DNA of 64,000 bases from Flavobacterium sp. (GTDB lineage Bacteria; Bacteroidota; Bacteroidia; Flavobacteriales; Flavobacteriaceae). Below are positions 30,767 through 43,512 of the stretch, one piece after another. The notes below the pieces were generated by a model. That model saw only the letters and a program-made list of their open reading frames with translations, did not search any database and was not told the DNA's origin. Within the stretch, counting starts at the first letter, position 1. The number at the start of each line of letters is the position of its first letter. A program made the position numbers and the translations under genes. Where the stretch lies: NCBI GenBank assembly GCA_012837155.1, contig CP051546.1, forward strand, positions 2,669,699 through 2,733,698, read 5' to 3'.

Positions 30767-30862
30767 TTGAATATATTTGATACAAATTTACACTAAAATT
30801 CTATTTTGAAAGTAACGAAACCATTTCTTGATAGACCTATTAAAAAAAAACGTACAACTACA

Positions 30863-31757
30863 TTGAAAACAATACTCACAATTGACCATCTCTACAAACG
30901 TTATGGCAGCATTCAAGCCTTAAAAGACATCTCCTTCGAAATAAAGAAAGGCAATGTTTACGGAATTCTTGGTCCAAATGGAAGCGGAAAATCGACAACC
31001 TTAGGTATTGTCCTAAATGTTGTAAACAAAACTTCAGGACAATTTAGTTGGTTTGAAGGAACGATGCAAACTCACGATGCATTAAAGAAAGTGGGGGCCA
31101 TTATCGAAAGACCTAATTTCTATCCTTATATGACCGCGCAAGAAAACCTAGCACTCGTTTGCAAAATCAAGAATATCGACTATGCTAAAATTGAAGAGAA
31201 ATTAAATTTGGTTGGTTTAAACGAGCGAAAAAACAGCAAATTCAGTACTTTTTCATTAGGAATGAAGCAACGATTAGCCATTGCCTCTGCCCTACTGAAC
31301 GACCCCGAAATATTAATTTTAGACGAACCCACAAATGGATTGGATCCGCAAGGAATTCATCAAATTAGGGACATTATCAAACAAATTGCCGCTCAAGGAA
31401 CCACAATATTACTTGCCTCTCACTTGCTCGACGAGGTTGAAAAAGTATGCTCGCATGTAATCGTTTTAAGAAAAGGCGAAATTTTATATTCAGGTTTGGT
31501 AGATGGAATCTCAGCGAGTGAAAGTTTTTTCGAGCTACAGGCTGACAATATAGAAAACTTAATCCTTGTTTTAAAAACACATTCTTCTGTTGAAAGGGTT
31601 CAAATTACAGATGATAAAGTTCAGGTATTTCTAAAAAAACCTTTGGAATCTAAAGATTTAAAACCGATTCCTATTTGAAAACAACATTGCGCTAAGTCAT
31701 TTGGTAAAACGTAAAAATAGCCTAGAAGAGCAATTTTTAGAATTGACAAAAAATTAA
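30863..31757 (+). CDS. ABC transporter ATP-binding protein (ABC-2 exporter type), one frameshift
   Basis: About 298 residues when joined. Walker A GPNGSGKST, Q-loop IIERPNFYPYMTAQENL, signature FSLGMKQRLAIASALL, Walker B ILILDEPTNGLD and H-loop LLASHLLDE. The family usually begins MKTILTI, which matches the TTG at 30863; an in-frame extension to 30806 adds a basic stretch with no family match. The frame breaks near 31668, where one A is extra; the tail then ends ...LEEQFLELTKN at 31757. It pairs with the permease gene 49 nt downstream; the substrate is unknown. Confidence 0.88.
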
Positions 31758-31806
31758 CATCCAATTTTTAAAAACCTAATTCACAAATCCTAATTCCTAA
31801 ATCGAA

Positions 31807-32640
31807 ATGAAACGATTGCTTTCTATAGAACTCCAAAAAATTTGGCTAAACAAAGCCAGTCGGACGTTGACTTTGACTTATTTTATCTTGCTTTCTTTAA
31901 TAGCTTTGATAGCTTCTATACAGTTTGATCTTGGAATTTTAAATTTCATCTTGCCGAAATGGGGATTTTTAATTTTCCTTTTATTTGGCATTTTAACACC
32001 TATATTGCTGCTTGGCTCAAATTCTTTTTAGCTATTGTTATTGTTTCGATGATGGCAAATGAATACAGCTATGGCACATTAAAGCAAAACCTTATCGATG
32101 GAATGAGCAAAAAAGAATTGATATTATCTAATTTTTGACTGCAGCGCTATTTGCTTTTTGCTCCACCATTTTTGTTTTGTGATGAGTTTAGCCCTAGGAT
32201 TCAGCTTTTTCGTCTTATACTGAATTTGGAATTGTTTTTTCGGATTTAGACTATCTTTTGGCGTTCTTTTTCAAATTAGTTGGTTTCTTCTCTTTTTGTT
32301 TGTTTTTAGGAATCTTAGTAAAACGCTCTGCTTTTGCCATTGGATTTCTTCTAGTTTGGTACATTGCTGAAAATATTCTTAAAGCATTTTAAGCTTCAGA
32401 CTATTTCCTGAAGGCAATAGGGCTGCCAATATTGAGCAATTTTTTCCATTGGAATCTATTTCAAATTTAATTGCAGAACCGTTTTCTAGATTATCAGTCG
32501 TTAAAAACATTGGAACCCAAATTGGATTAGAAAACATCAAAGACTATAGCGTACATTTTTCATCCATTGCAATTGTGCTAGTTTGGACTTTTATATTTAT
32601 GTTCCTTTCTTATAAATTATTAAAAAATAGAGATTTGTAG
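31807..32640 (+). CDS. ABC-2 type transporter permease, frameshifted
   Basis: About 277 residues when joined. Six membrane segments can be read across frames: LTYFILLSLIALIASI, FFLAIVIVSMM, FLTAALFAFCSTIFVFVMSL, FKLVGFFSFCLFLGILV, AFAIGFLLVWYIAENI and SSIAIVLVWTFIFMFLSY. The NEYSYGTLKQNLIDGMSKKE segment is typical of ABC-2 permeases. Breaks near 31985, 32138, 32180-32220 and 32390. Partner of the ATPase upstream. Ends 14 nt before the T9SS substrate gene. Confidence 0.8.
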
Positions 32641-32654
32641 TATCTTGCGAGGCT

Positions 32655-34533
32655 ATGAAATTTCTAAAAAAGATTTTATTTTTTACTGCTTTTTTGTGTT
32701 TTACAACCCTTGTAAAGGCGCAATACATCAACGTTGACGATACTAAGACTGCGACAGATCTTGTAAATATATTGACCAACAATAGCTCCTGTGTTGCTGT
32801 TGCTAATGCTACCACAAAAGGAGACACTTTTTCTCCCAACAAAATAGTTATGGCGATTTTAATGCTGGAACAAGTAGTTTTCCATTTACCAATGGAATTA
32901 TTTTAAGCACTTGGAGCAGTATTTATTCCAAAGGCCCTTTGTTAGAGAGCCTTCGACTTCGCCCAATAGTGGAAGTTCAAACTGGAAAGGCGACACCGAT
33001 TTAGAAAATGCACTAAAAATAACCAATACAATTAACGCTACCGCTTTAGAATTTGATTTCACGCCCCAACGAATACCATCAGTTTTAATTATATTTTTGC
33101 TTCAAACGAATACCAAGATAATTTTCCGTGTTCGCATTCGGATGGATTTGCTTTTTTAATAAAAGAAAATATCCCCGGAGCCCAATACCAAAATTTAGCA
33201 GTACTCCCTGATGGTACGCCTGTTTCTTCAAAAACCGTTCATCCTGCTTTTAGTTTTAATTCGACAAAATGCGATCCCATAAACGAAACTTATTTTGAAC
33301 AATTAAACACCAGTCCAACAAACAATAGTCCGATTGATTATAGTGGTCAAACGAAAATATTAACTGCCCAAACTACGGTTAAAGTTGGCGCATCCTATCA
33401 TATAAATTAGTAATTGCGGATCAAAGCGGTAATTTTTATGATTCGGCAGGTTTTCCTCCAAGCAGGCAGTTTCTCCTCGACAATAGATTTAGGAAAGACC
33501 AATTGTTAGCAACAAATAATGCTATTTGTTTTGGCGATTCTTATACTATAAATACTGGTGTTTCCGGCATTGGCTACACCTATAAATGGTTTAAAAATAA
33601 CGCAGAAATCTTAGACAGCAACAATCTAAGCATCAACACTAATTCCTATACGGCTAAAACAGCTGGAGATTATCGAGTAGAAGTTACAATACCGGGCGGT
33701 TGTAAGGCAACTGGTAAAATAAAAATAGAATTTTTGCCAAAAATTCAGCTTAACGATCTTACCCTAATCAAGTGTGATGATGCGGGAAATGGGACTGCTA
33801 CTTTTGATTTAACCAAGGCAGAAACCACCATTAAAAACAACGACCCTAGCTTGACCAAAATCGATTATTACGAAACGCAAACAGGCTCGGTTTTATCAAA
33901 TATAATCTCAAAACCTACCGCATTTACCAAGACCATTTTGACCGATGTAACCGTATTTGCAAAACTTACAAGTAGTACGCATGGCTGCACCGAAACCGCC
34001 AAAATAACATTAAAAACCATCAAGAGCAGGCAATCTTCCACCGCTAGTATAACGCCACCAATTGTAAAGGATTTTTCAGGGAACACCAATTCAATTCAGT
34101 TTATTCCTCCTAGCTCAGGGACGTATGAATTTTCGTTAGACGGAATTAATTACCAAGTTTCGCCCTTGTTTTCAAATTTAGCCGTTGGAAATTATACTGC
34201 CTATATTCGAGATTCAAGTAACTGCGAATACCTGACTTATCCCATTACTATACTTGATTACCCTCGGTTTTTTACTCCCAATAATGATGGTTTTAATGAT
34301 GTTTGGGAAATCAAAAGTCTTAATTTATTTCCTCAAGCAATCCTAACTATCTACGACAGATATGGCAATTATTAAAAGAGCTCAACAGCACTCATCCAAA
34401 TTGGAATGGCATATTCAACGGATACGAATTACCATCGGATGATTATTGGTTTGTTTTAAATTTTGGAGACGGAAAAACAATAAAAGGTCATTTTTCATTA
34501 AAAAGGTATTTTATTTATTATTTTTATCCATGA
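32655..34533 (+). CDS. Choice-of-anchor L domain protein with type B T9SS sorting domain, frameshifted
   Basis: About 626 residues when joined. Signal peptide MKFLKKILFFTAFLCFTTLVKAQ, then the choice-of-anchor L region (TATDLVNILTNNSSC, GIILSTW, SFNYIFASNEY, CSHSDGFAFLI). Immunoglobulin-like repeats follow (GDSYTINTGVSGIGYTYKW; GDYRVEVTIPGGC). The gliding-motility-associated C-terminal domain (TIGR04131) reads FFTPNNDGFNDVWEI, IYDRYG, IKGHFSLKR. It is exported by the Sec system, then the type IX system, and attached to or released from the surface. Stop TGA overlaps the next ATG. Breaks at about 32850, 33075, 33140, 33410-33470 and 34370. Confidence 0.88.
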
Positions 34534-37500
34534 ACAAAAATTTACTCCTTTTTTTTTCTTTTATTTCTCTAAGTTGTTTTTCTCAATTTAGCAAAACGCA
34601 TTATATTCCGCCATTAACGGCGCAAAATAATTTTGCAGAAGACCAATACATCTATATCTCTACGCCTAGCATTACAAATGTTAATTTCAAAATCATTGAA
34701 AATGGAGGAAGCAGTATTACTGGAGTTGTCAACAAGAATACGCCATACAGACACGCTATTGGTCGAGGCGAAAACACCCAATTATTTACGCCAAAAACAA
34801 CTATTGGAAAAATAAACAACAAAGGCTATATCATAGAAGCCGAAGATTTGATTTATGTGAGTGTGAGGGTAAATGCCGCTAGGAACAATGGAAATTACAA
34901 TCATGCTGGCGGATTGGTTTCTAAAGGGAATAGCGCATTAGGCACCGTATTTAGATTAGGAGCAATGTTAAATCCTCTTTTTGACCCTACGCTGTTAAAT
35001 TTTGCTTCCATTCTTTCAACAGAAAACGGCACAAAAGTTACCCTATCAAATATTCCAATCGGAACAAGATTTTCGAACGGCACCACTTTTACAGGACCAA
35101 TTACAGTTACTTTAGACAAGAATGAAAGTTATGTTTTAGCCCTTGAAAACATTGACAACAATACTCCATCTAACAGCTCTCAGATGATTGGAGCTTTAGT
35201 CGAATCAGACAAACCTGTGGTGGTCAATTCTGGTTCGTTTGCAGGAAGCAACAGTACTCTTATAGGCAATTTACCCGACGGAACAACAGGTCCAACAGGC
35301 AGAGATGTTGGATTTGACCAAATCGTTCCTCTCGAAAAAACGGGCAAAGAATACATATTTGCAAAAGGAGTTGGAACCGACGAATTAGAGCGTGTTCTAT
35401 TGGTGGCGAATTTTGATAACACCCAAGTTTTTATAAATGGCACGACCCTTTTTAGAACCATCAATAAAGGAGAATATGTCGATATTGACGGAAGCTTATT
35501 TACCAATGGCAATCTATTTGTTACAACATCTCAAAATGTATTTGCCTATCAAAGTATCGGTGGATCAGGATCTCCAGCCAATCAAAATATGTTTTTGTAC
35601 CTCCCTTAAATTGTGCCACCCCAAATACCGTCGATAATATCCCACAGATTGAATTAATAGGAAGCACCATTTTTAATGGAGGTTTAAATATTGTCACTGA
35701 AACTGGAGCTACCGTGACAATAAACAATATTCCAATAACTGGATCATTACTTCCAGTTACTGGACCATTAAGCATAACGGGGAACCCAAACTTTGTTAGA
35801 TATACCATTAACGGATTATCGGGCGATATTACCGTAAAATCGACCAAACAAGTGTATGTTTCCTATTTTGGAACGAACGGAGCAGCAACCTACGGCGGCT
35901 ATTATTCAGGCTTTGACACCAAACCAGAAATTGTGTCCAATAAAATTACACTCACAAGTGCTTCTTGCATCCCAAATGTTGTTTTAAAAATCAATACGCT
36001 GTCTTCCTACGATACGTTTCAGTGGTTTAAGGACGGCAGCCAAATTTTTGGAGCAACAACTAGTACTTTTACTCCCACGCAACCTGGCTATTATCAAGTA
36101 AGAGGAAGTATTTCTGGTTGTGGTAATACTGTTTTTTCGGATAAAATCCCCATTAGCGATTGCTCATTAGATACCGATAATGACGGGGTAAACAATAACA
36201 TCGATATCGATTTAGATAACGACGGGATTACAAACACTTATGAGTCCAATATATTTCTATTAAACCAAACAAACACAACAAATAGTCCTGATTATACCGC
36301 CACCATTAGTGGGACGGGAACGATTACCGGAAAACCAATATACGGTTTTGTCTCTGAAGTTCCTGCGGGAAAAACAAATAGCGTTACTTATTCTATTAAT
36401 CTGACAAAACCGCAAAGCTTATCGCTAAGTTATATTGCTCAAGATCATCCAAGCCAAACCACAGCTATTTCTGAATATTTGAATGCAGATGGGGATTTTA
36501 TTCTACGAGTACCCGCAAACAAAACCATAACGGTAACAGATCCCCAAAATCAATTGTTAATAGACACCAATTATGATGGGGTATATGAAAGCGGTGTTAC
36601 TGAGTTTTTCTTCCTTCGAAATACGATTCAGGTTAAAAAGCACCCTTCCTTTGACTCCAGGATTGGGCGCTTTTAAATTTTCGACCTATCTCACAAACTC
36701 GATTACCCCTTGTACATAACAACTTATCTGAAACCTCCATAAATAAAGCTATATTTATGGTTAACAGAACCGAAACTATCGATTCTGACTTGGATGGAGT
36801 TCCAGATTTATTAGATTTAGACAGTGATAATGATGGTATTTTAGACAACATCGAAGCACAAGGAAAAGGATTTAAAGTTTTTTCTGGAATAGACACGAAT
36901 AAAGACGGTCTTGACAATAATTTTGAACCCGGGTTAAACCGAATTAATACAGACAATGACGTTTTGGGAACGGCTATTTACAAATACGATGTTTTGGATT
37001 TGGATAGTGATAATGATGGCATTTTCGATTTAGTCGAATCTGGAAGCAATGCGCCTGATGTTAACAAAGACGGAATTATAGATGGTTCTCCTTCCTCTTT
37101 TGGCGCTAATGGTTTGTTCGACAACTTGGAAACCACTCCTGAAAGCGGCATTCTAAAATACACTATTACTGATACTGATTCAGACGGAAGTTTTAATTAT
37201 ATTGACCTTGATAGTGACGGTGATTCTTGTAACGATGTTATCGAAGCTGGATTTACAGACAATAACAATGACGGAATTTTAGGAAACAATCCCGTTACAA
37301 TAAATAGCAATGGTATTGTCACAAGCCGTATCGATGGATACACCACGCCTCATAGCAATTATACCACCGCAGCTTTAATCATAATTACCAAACAACCGTC
37401 AAATCAATCTGAATGTGAATTCAAAAACGCCACAGTCACAATTGAAACAAATCCAGTAGACGGATACCAATGGCAAGTCTCTACGAATGGAGTAAATTGG

Positions 37501-39025
37501 ATTGACCTTATAAACAACGTTACTTATGCTGGCGTTACAACAAAAACCTTAACCATAACACGAGTTATCAATACTATGAACGGGTACAAATACAGAGTTA
37601 AACTAAATAAAACAGGAAATTCCTGCGGTTTTAACTTCGGACGAAACCACATTAACCGTTTATGCTTTACCTGTTGTTAGCGACACCACAATTATACAAT
37701 GTGATGATGATTTAGACGCCATATCCTCTTTTAATCTTACGGTAAAAAACAATGTGATTTCTAGCAACTCTGCCAATGAAACTTTTACTTATTACACCTC
37801 TTTGGCAGGAGCCAATACGGCAAATCCATCAGAGCTAATTTCAAATCCATTAGCTTTTGTAAATACCACACCAGGATCAATGTCGGTTTGGGCAAGAGTT
37901 GCAAATATAAATGGTTGTTTTAGCGTGGCAAAATTGACTTTACGGGTTTTGGCAACACAAATTCCTTCGACTTTTAAGAGAACCTTGAGAAGATGTGATG
38001 ACTATTTAGACGCAGCCCATGATGATAAAGACGGAATTAGCAACTTCGACTTTAAAAGCGTTACAAATGACATCCTCAATTTATTACCATTCGGGAATTA
38101 TAGCATCACGTACTATAAAAATCAAACCGATGCTTTGGCAGAACTTAATGCGATTACCAATACTTCCAATTATAGAAATAGTAATCATCCAAACGCACAA
38201 CAAATTTGGGTACGCATTGATAGTGATATAGATAATTCGTGCTACGGATTAGGTCCTTTTGTTGACTTAAAAGTTGATCCATTACCCAATATAAACTTGA
38301 ATACAAACGGAAGTGAGGATGAATATGTATGTACAAATCTCCCCAATCTTTTTGTAAAACTCAACGCAGGAATTCAAGACGGATCGCCTACAAGTAATTA
38401 CACATATATTTGGACTAAGGATGGTATTGTTTTACCAAACACAAGTCCAACATTAGATGTAAATACAGCAGGCACCTATACGGTCGAAGTATTTAATTTG
38501 TCCGGTTGTAGTAGAGTTCGAACCCTAAAAATCAAGTCGTCAGAAGAAGCACGTATCGAAACTATTGAAGTTGTTGATTTAGCAGATGTAAATACGGCAA
38601 CAATAAAAGTAAGCGGAACGGGCGATTATGTCTATAGTTTAGATGATATTAATGGATTTTATCAAGAATCTAATTTCTTTGACAATATCTCGGCCGGAAT
38701 TCATACTGCATATATTAAGGACAATCGTCAATGCGGGATAGCCGCTAAAACCTTTGCGGTTGTTAGTGTGCCAAAGTATTTCACTCCAAACAATGATGGA
38801 TTTAACGACTATTGGAATATAAAAGGAGTAAATGCTAATTTTAATTCTAACTCCAAGATTTATATTTTTGATAGATACGGAAAACTTATCAAGCAATTAA
38901 TCCCATCAAGTCAAGGCTGGGATGGAACGTATAATGGATTGCCTCTAGTTTCTGACGATTATTGGTACACCATAAAATTAGATGACGGAAGAGAGATAAA
39001 GGGACATTTTAGTTTAAAAAGATGA
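34530..39025 (+). CDS. Large T9SS type B surface protein with IgGFc-binding-like domain and TSP3-type repeats, frameshifted
   Basis: About 1,498 residues when joined, starting MNKNLLLFFSFISLSCFSQ (signal peptide). Domain order: IgGFc-binding-like N-terminal region (KVTLSNIPIGTRFSNGTTF, GFDQIVPLEKTGKEYIFAKG, TSQNVFAYQSIGGSG; about 1-480); Ig-like and Asp-rich calcium-binding TSP3-like repeats (DTDNDGVNNNIDIDLDNDG, DSDLDGVPDLLDLDSDNDG; about 545-900); more Ig-like repeats; TIGR04131 sorting domain (YFTPNNDGFNDYWNIKG ... IFDRYGKLIKQL ... GHFSLKR). ATG overlaps the stop of the upstream T9SS gene, so they are coupled. Breaks near 35607, 36620 and 37625. Likely adhesin-like surface protein. Confidence 0.88.
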
Positions 39026-39042
39026 TAAAACAACCATAAAAA

Positions 39043-39064
39043 AAGCCATTCTTTCGAATGGCTT
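39043..39064. terminator. Bidirectional terminator, T9SS protein / typA
   Basis: AAGCCATT and AATGGCTT with a 6-nt loop, flanked by A and T tracts, between convergent genes. Confidence 0.85.
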
Positions 39065-39085
39065 GCTTTTTATAAAAAATTAGAA

Positions 39086-40881
39086 TTAGATTTTAAATCT
39101 TTTTCTATCCGTCTCTGTCAAATAGATTTTTCTCAAACGAATCGATTTTGGCGTAACCTCTACATATTCATCTTTTTGAATGTACTCTAAAGCTTCCTCA
39201 AGAGAGAAAATAATTGGAGGAATAATCCTTGCTTTTTCATCATTTCCAGAAGAACGAACGTTCGATTGCTTTTTCATTTTAGTCACATTCACACACATAT
39301 CATCGCTACGAGAGTTTTCTCCAATGACTTGCCCTTCGTAAATTTCATCATTTGGATTAACGAAGAATTTACCACGATCTTGTAATTTATCGATAGAATA
39401 AGGAATTGCTTTTCCGTTTTCCATAGAAATTAACGACCCGTTATTACGCCCAGGAATATCCCCTTTGAAAGGTTCGTAACCAATATATCTATGAGACATA
39501 ATCGCCTCACCAGCAGTAGCAGTCAACAATTGATTTCTTAAACCAATAATTCCACGAGACGGAATATTGAATTTTATAATCATACGCTCTCCTTTGGCTT
39601 CCATACTCAGCATTTCTCCTTTACGAATAGAAACAAACTCTACCGCTCTACCTGAAAGGTTTTCTGGTAAATCGATGGTTAATTCTTCAATTGGTTCACA
39701 TTTTTTACCATCAATTTCTTTGATAATAACTTGAGGTTGTCCAATTTGCAATTCGTAACCTTCTCTTCTCATGGTTTCAATAAGAACTGATAAGTGCAAT
39801 ACGCCACGACCAAAAACCATAAATTTATCAGCAGAATCAGTCTCTCCTAATTTCATTGCTAGGTTTTTTTCCAATTCTTTTGTCAAACGATCTCTAATGT
39901 GGCGAGAAGTTACAAATTTGCCTTCTTTACCAAAGAAAGGAGAATCATTAATTGTAAACAACATACTCATTGTAGGCTCATCGATGGCAATAGTTTGCAA
40001 GGCTTCAGGACTTTCAAAATCAGCGATAGTATCTCCAATCTCAAAACCTTCGACACCAACAATCGCACAAATATCTCCAGCAATTACTTGTTGCACTTTT
40101 TTACGTCCAAGACCTTCAAAAGTATGTAATTCTTTAATTCTAGATTTCATCACCCTGCCATCTCTTTTTACTAGGGAGATTGGCATTCCTTCATTTAAAA
40201 CACCTCTTTCCAAACGACCAATAGCAATACGACCTGTAAAAGCCGAAAAGTCTAACGAGGTAATCAACATTTGAGGAGTTCCTTCAGAAACTTTAGGAGC
40301 TGGCACATTTTTGATAACCATATCTAATAGTGGCTCGATACTATCCGTAATAATATTGAAGTCATCAGACATCCAGTTATTTTTAGCCGATCCATAAACC
40401 GTTGGGAAATCGAGTTGCCATTCTTCGGCACCTAATTCGAACATTAAGTCGAATACTTTTTCATGAACTTCTTCTGGAGTACAATTTTCTTTATCTACCT
40501 TATTAATAACCACGCATGGTTTTAAGCCAAGATCCAGTGCTTTTTGAAGCACAAAACGCGTTTGAGGCATTGGTCCTTCAAAAGCATCTACTAATAAGCA
40601 AACACCATCAGCCATATTCAACACACGCTCCACTTCGCCACCAAAATCAGCGTGACCAGGAGTATCAATAATGTTGATTTTTGTGCCTTTGTACACTACA
40701 GAAACATTTTTAGAAGTAATAGTTATACCTCTTTCACGCTCCAAGTCGTTATTATCTAGTATTAAGTCACCCGTATTTCGTTATCACGAAATAATTGACA
40801 GTGATACATAATTTTATCAACCAAGGTGGTTTTACCGTGATCGACGTGGGCAATAATTGCAATGTTTCTAATAGCTTCCAT
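39086..40881 (-). CDS. typA: Ribosome-associated translational GTPase TypA/BipA, one frameshift
   Basis: 598 residues when joined. G1 AHVDHGKTT (about 11-19), G3 [17 protein letters not shown]4 NKVDKE, EF-G-like domain II/III, and the TypA-specific C-terminus ([38 protein letters not shown]). It acts on the ribosome in stress and cold adaptation and in 50S assembly. Start ATG at 40881 gives [17 protein letters not shown]. The break lies near 40780, where one A is missing in GAAATACGG. The frame is otherwise perfect over 1,650 nt, so the slip is almost certainly a consensus error. Confidence 0.96.
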
Positions 40882-40900
40882 CTGTATTTTTTTGAGGTTG

Positions 40901-40908
40901 CAAAGGTA
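40901..40908 (-). promoter_or_regulatory. Putative -7 box (TACCTTTG) for typA
   Basis: Minus-strand TACCTTTG fits TAnnTTTG, 19 nt before the typA start. No good -33 TTG seen. Confidence 0.45.
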
Positions 40909-41031
40909 CACTTTATTTTCATATAAAAAATGTTTCCATAATAGTTTACCTTTAGTTAACTATTGGAATATAAAACACCATAAATTCAAAATAAGTTTTA
41001 AACGATGTTTAATAATTAGGTAATAATTATT

Positions 41032-41039
41032 TATATTTG
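41032..41039 (+). promoter_or_regulatory. Putative -7 box (TATATTTG) for the histidine kinase gene
   Basis: TATATTTG fits TAnnTTTG and ends 4 nt before ATG 41044, again implying a near-leaderless transcript. Confidence 0.45.
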
Positions 41040-41043
41040 AATA

Positions 41044-42755
41044 ATGAAAAGCAAAACTGGTAAAATAATCATAATTTACATATTTACATCCATGCTTTTG
41101 GCTATTGTATGCAATACATTACTGCCAAAATACATTACTTCAATAAATTATTTCTCCTATAACTTAACAAAGGATACGCTATTTATATTAGTTTCTGGGA
41201 TACTCCTTAAATACCTATTATATAGCAACGACCTTAAAAACGCTGCTGTTTTTAACAAATTGAAGAATTCGAATGACGAAATTAAAAAATCAAACGAAAG
41301 ATACGATATTGTAACAAAGGCAACCAGCGACACCATTTGGGATTGGAAAATTCAGGAAGATAACTTTTATGGAATAAAGGAATTGAAAATGTTTTTGGAT
41401 ACAAACAAAATCAAGTAGGCGAAAGTTCGGAATGGTGGTTTGGAAACATTCATCCTGAAGATAGTATTAAAATGTCTATAAAATTATATTCTTTTATAGA
41501 ACAAAAAACCGAAAAGTGGCAAGATCAATATCGATTTAAATGTGCCGATGGCTCTTATAAATATGTTTTAGACAGAGGGTTTCTTTTAAAAGATGAAGAA
41601 GGAAGAGCGGTAAGAATGATTGGTGCAATCCAAGACATCACTAAACAAAAAGAGGAAGAACAACGACTAAAATTATTAGAAACAGTAATTACCCAAACCA
41701 AAGATTCTGTAATTATTACTGAAGCAAATTTAAACGAAGGAAAAATCCCCAAAACGGTCTATGTGAATCCATCCTTTTCTGTTATGTCTGGATACAATTC
41801 AGAAGAAATTATTGGAAAATCACCAGATATTTTCATGGGGCAAAACGCCAACAATTTAGAGTATGACAAACTAATTACTGCTATAAAGAACAAAGAAGAA
41901 TGCCAAGTAGAAACCATTTGCTATAAAAAAAACAAAGAAGAATATTGGGTAAGTTTTTCCATGCTTCCAGTAAACGACTCAGAAGGAGAACTTTCGCATT
42001 GGGTTTCCATACAAAGAGACATTACGGAAGAGAAAAAACAAGAAGTTGAGAAAGAACAACTCATCAGGGAATTAACGCAAAATAATAAAGATTTACAGCA
42101 GTTTTCTTATATTACTTCGCATAATCTCAGAGCACCACTATCAAACCTAACTGGTTTATTAAATTTAATTGAGGATATTCCTGTTGAAAATCAAGAATTA
42201 AAGGAAATTTTAGACGGATTCAATAAATCGACCCATTTATTAAATGAAACAATAAGTGATCTCGTAAAAGTGATTGTAATAAAAGACAATCCATCTATTC
42301 AAAAAGAAGATGTTCAATTAAAAGAAGCCTTTGAAAATGTGTTTTGTCAACTAGATTTTTTAATTGGCTTGCACAAACCTATCATAAAAATTGACTTTGA
42401 AAAGGCTCCCTTTTTAAACACAAACAAAGCCTATTTAGAAAGCATACTACTAAATTTATTGACCAACGCAATAAAATATAAATCAGAAAAACATCGGTCA
42501 AAAATACTCATATCAGCCAATAAAGTTGACGATGATGTCATATTAACCTTCAAAGACAACGGCATAGGAATAGACTTATCAAGAAACAAAGATAAGGTTT
42601 TTGGACTTTACCAAAGATTCCACGATCACCCTGATAGCAAAGGATTAGGATTGTATCTTGTGAAATCTCAAGTAGAAACTATGGGAGGAACCATAAGCAT
42701 AGAGAGTGAAGTTAACATTGGAACCACATTTACATTAACGTTTAAAAACAAATAA
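41044..42755 (+). CDS. Membrane PAS-domain sensor histidine kinase, one frameshift
   Basis: About 570 residues when joined. Two N-terminal membrane helices (IIIIYIFTSMLLAIVCNTLL; LFILVSGILLKYLL), a PAS/PAC unit (SDTIWDWKIQEDNFYWNKG ... GEDRAV-like PAC, ending IGAIQDITKQKEEE), and a second PAS/PAC (PSFSVMSGYNSEEIIGKSPD ... WVSIQRDITEEKKQ). The HisKA-type box FSYITSHNLRAPLSN (His near residue 360) follows. The ATPase boxes are N (LLNLLTNAIKYK), G1 (FKDNGIGID) and G2 (DSKGLGLYLVKSQVE). The break near 41378 is one missing base. The response regulator gene follows after 1 nt, so they form a pair. The signal is unknown. Confidence 0.9.
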
Positions 42756-42756
42756 A

Positions 42757-43175
42757 ATGCTAGAGACAATTTTATGTGTCGACGATGATCCTATTACCCT
42801 AATGCTTTGCAAAATGGTAATTAAGAAAGCCTCGTTTTCAAACGAAATAGCCACAGCCAAAAATGGGGAAGAAGCCCTTAATTACTTCAACACACTCAAA
42901 AACACAAATCCAAACGGAGAACAAAAAAAGCAACCACAATTAATTTTTCTTGATTTAAACATGCCTATAATGGGAGGCTGGGAGTTTTTAGACAGTTTTA
43001 GCACTTCTGATTATTCAGACTATAACCACATCAAAACGATTATTCTTTCTTCTAGTATTGACCCTGAAGATTTACAAAAATCAAAAAATATCCTATGGTA
43101 ATTGATTTTTTATCAAAACCTATTTCCAAAGAAATGTTGGAATACATAGAAACAAAACTTAACAATAGCCCATAA
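42757..43175 (+). CDS. Single-domain response regulator, one frameshift
   Basis: About 139 residues when joined: VDDDP (acidic pocket), phospho-acceptor D66 in FLDLNMP, TIILSSS and FLSKPIS (conserved Lys). This is the RCP1-like long receiver typical of flavobacteria, paired with PAS kinases. One A is missing near 43085; the rest ends LEYIETKLNNSP at 43175. It has no output domain. It is co-transcribed with the kinase. Confidence 0.88.
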
Positions 43176-43208
43176 AAAAAGCTCTCAAAAATGAGAGCTT
43201 TTTTTTTA
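43175..43208. terminator. Bidirectional terminator, response regulator / rpsT
   Basis: AAAAAAGCTCTC, AAAAAT loop, GAGAGCTTTTTT between convergent genes. Confidence 0.9.
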
Positions 43209-43223
43209 TAAATAAAATTATTA

Positions 43224-43475
43224 TTACAATTTAGCAACGTGTTTCGTTAATTTAGATTTTAAATTAGATGCTTTGTTATCATGAATAATATTCTTTTTAG
43301 CTAATTTATCAATCATAGAAATTACGCTTGACAATTTAGAAGTAGCATCTGCTTTATCAGTAGCCAATCTTAGTGCTTTGATTGCATTACGAGTAGTTTT
43401 ATGTTGGTATCTGTTAAGAACTCTTCTCTTTTCGTTACTTCTAATTCTTTTTAAAGCTGACTTATGATTTGCCAT
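43224..43475 (-). CDS. rpsT: 30S ribosomal protein S20
   Basis: 83 residues, very basic: MANHKSALKRIRSNEKRR start, then alternating helices (KTTRNAIKALRLATDKADAT) and a Lys-rich end (NLKSKLTKHVAKL). Binds 16S rRNA early in 30S assembly. Normal length; intact. It stands alone between tRNA-Glu upstream and a shared terminator downstream. Confidence 0.97.
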   Translation of the reverse strand: MANHKSALKRIRSNEKRRVLNRYQHKTTRNAIKALRLATDKADATSKLSSVISMIDKLAKKNIIHDNKASNLKSKLTKHVAKL

Positions 43476-43512
43476 TTTTTTGAATGATTTTTTTCTTTAT
43501 TAATTTTTTTTG

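Noticed and set aside
39771-40274. 167-residue plus-strand frame inside typA
   Set aside because: Antisense shadow of a highly conserved gene; composition follows the complement of the typA codons and no start signal is seen.
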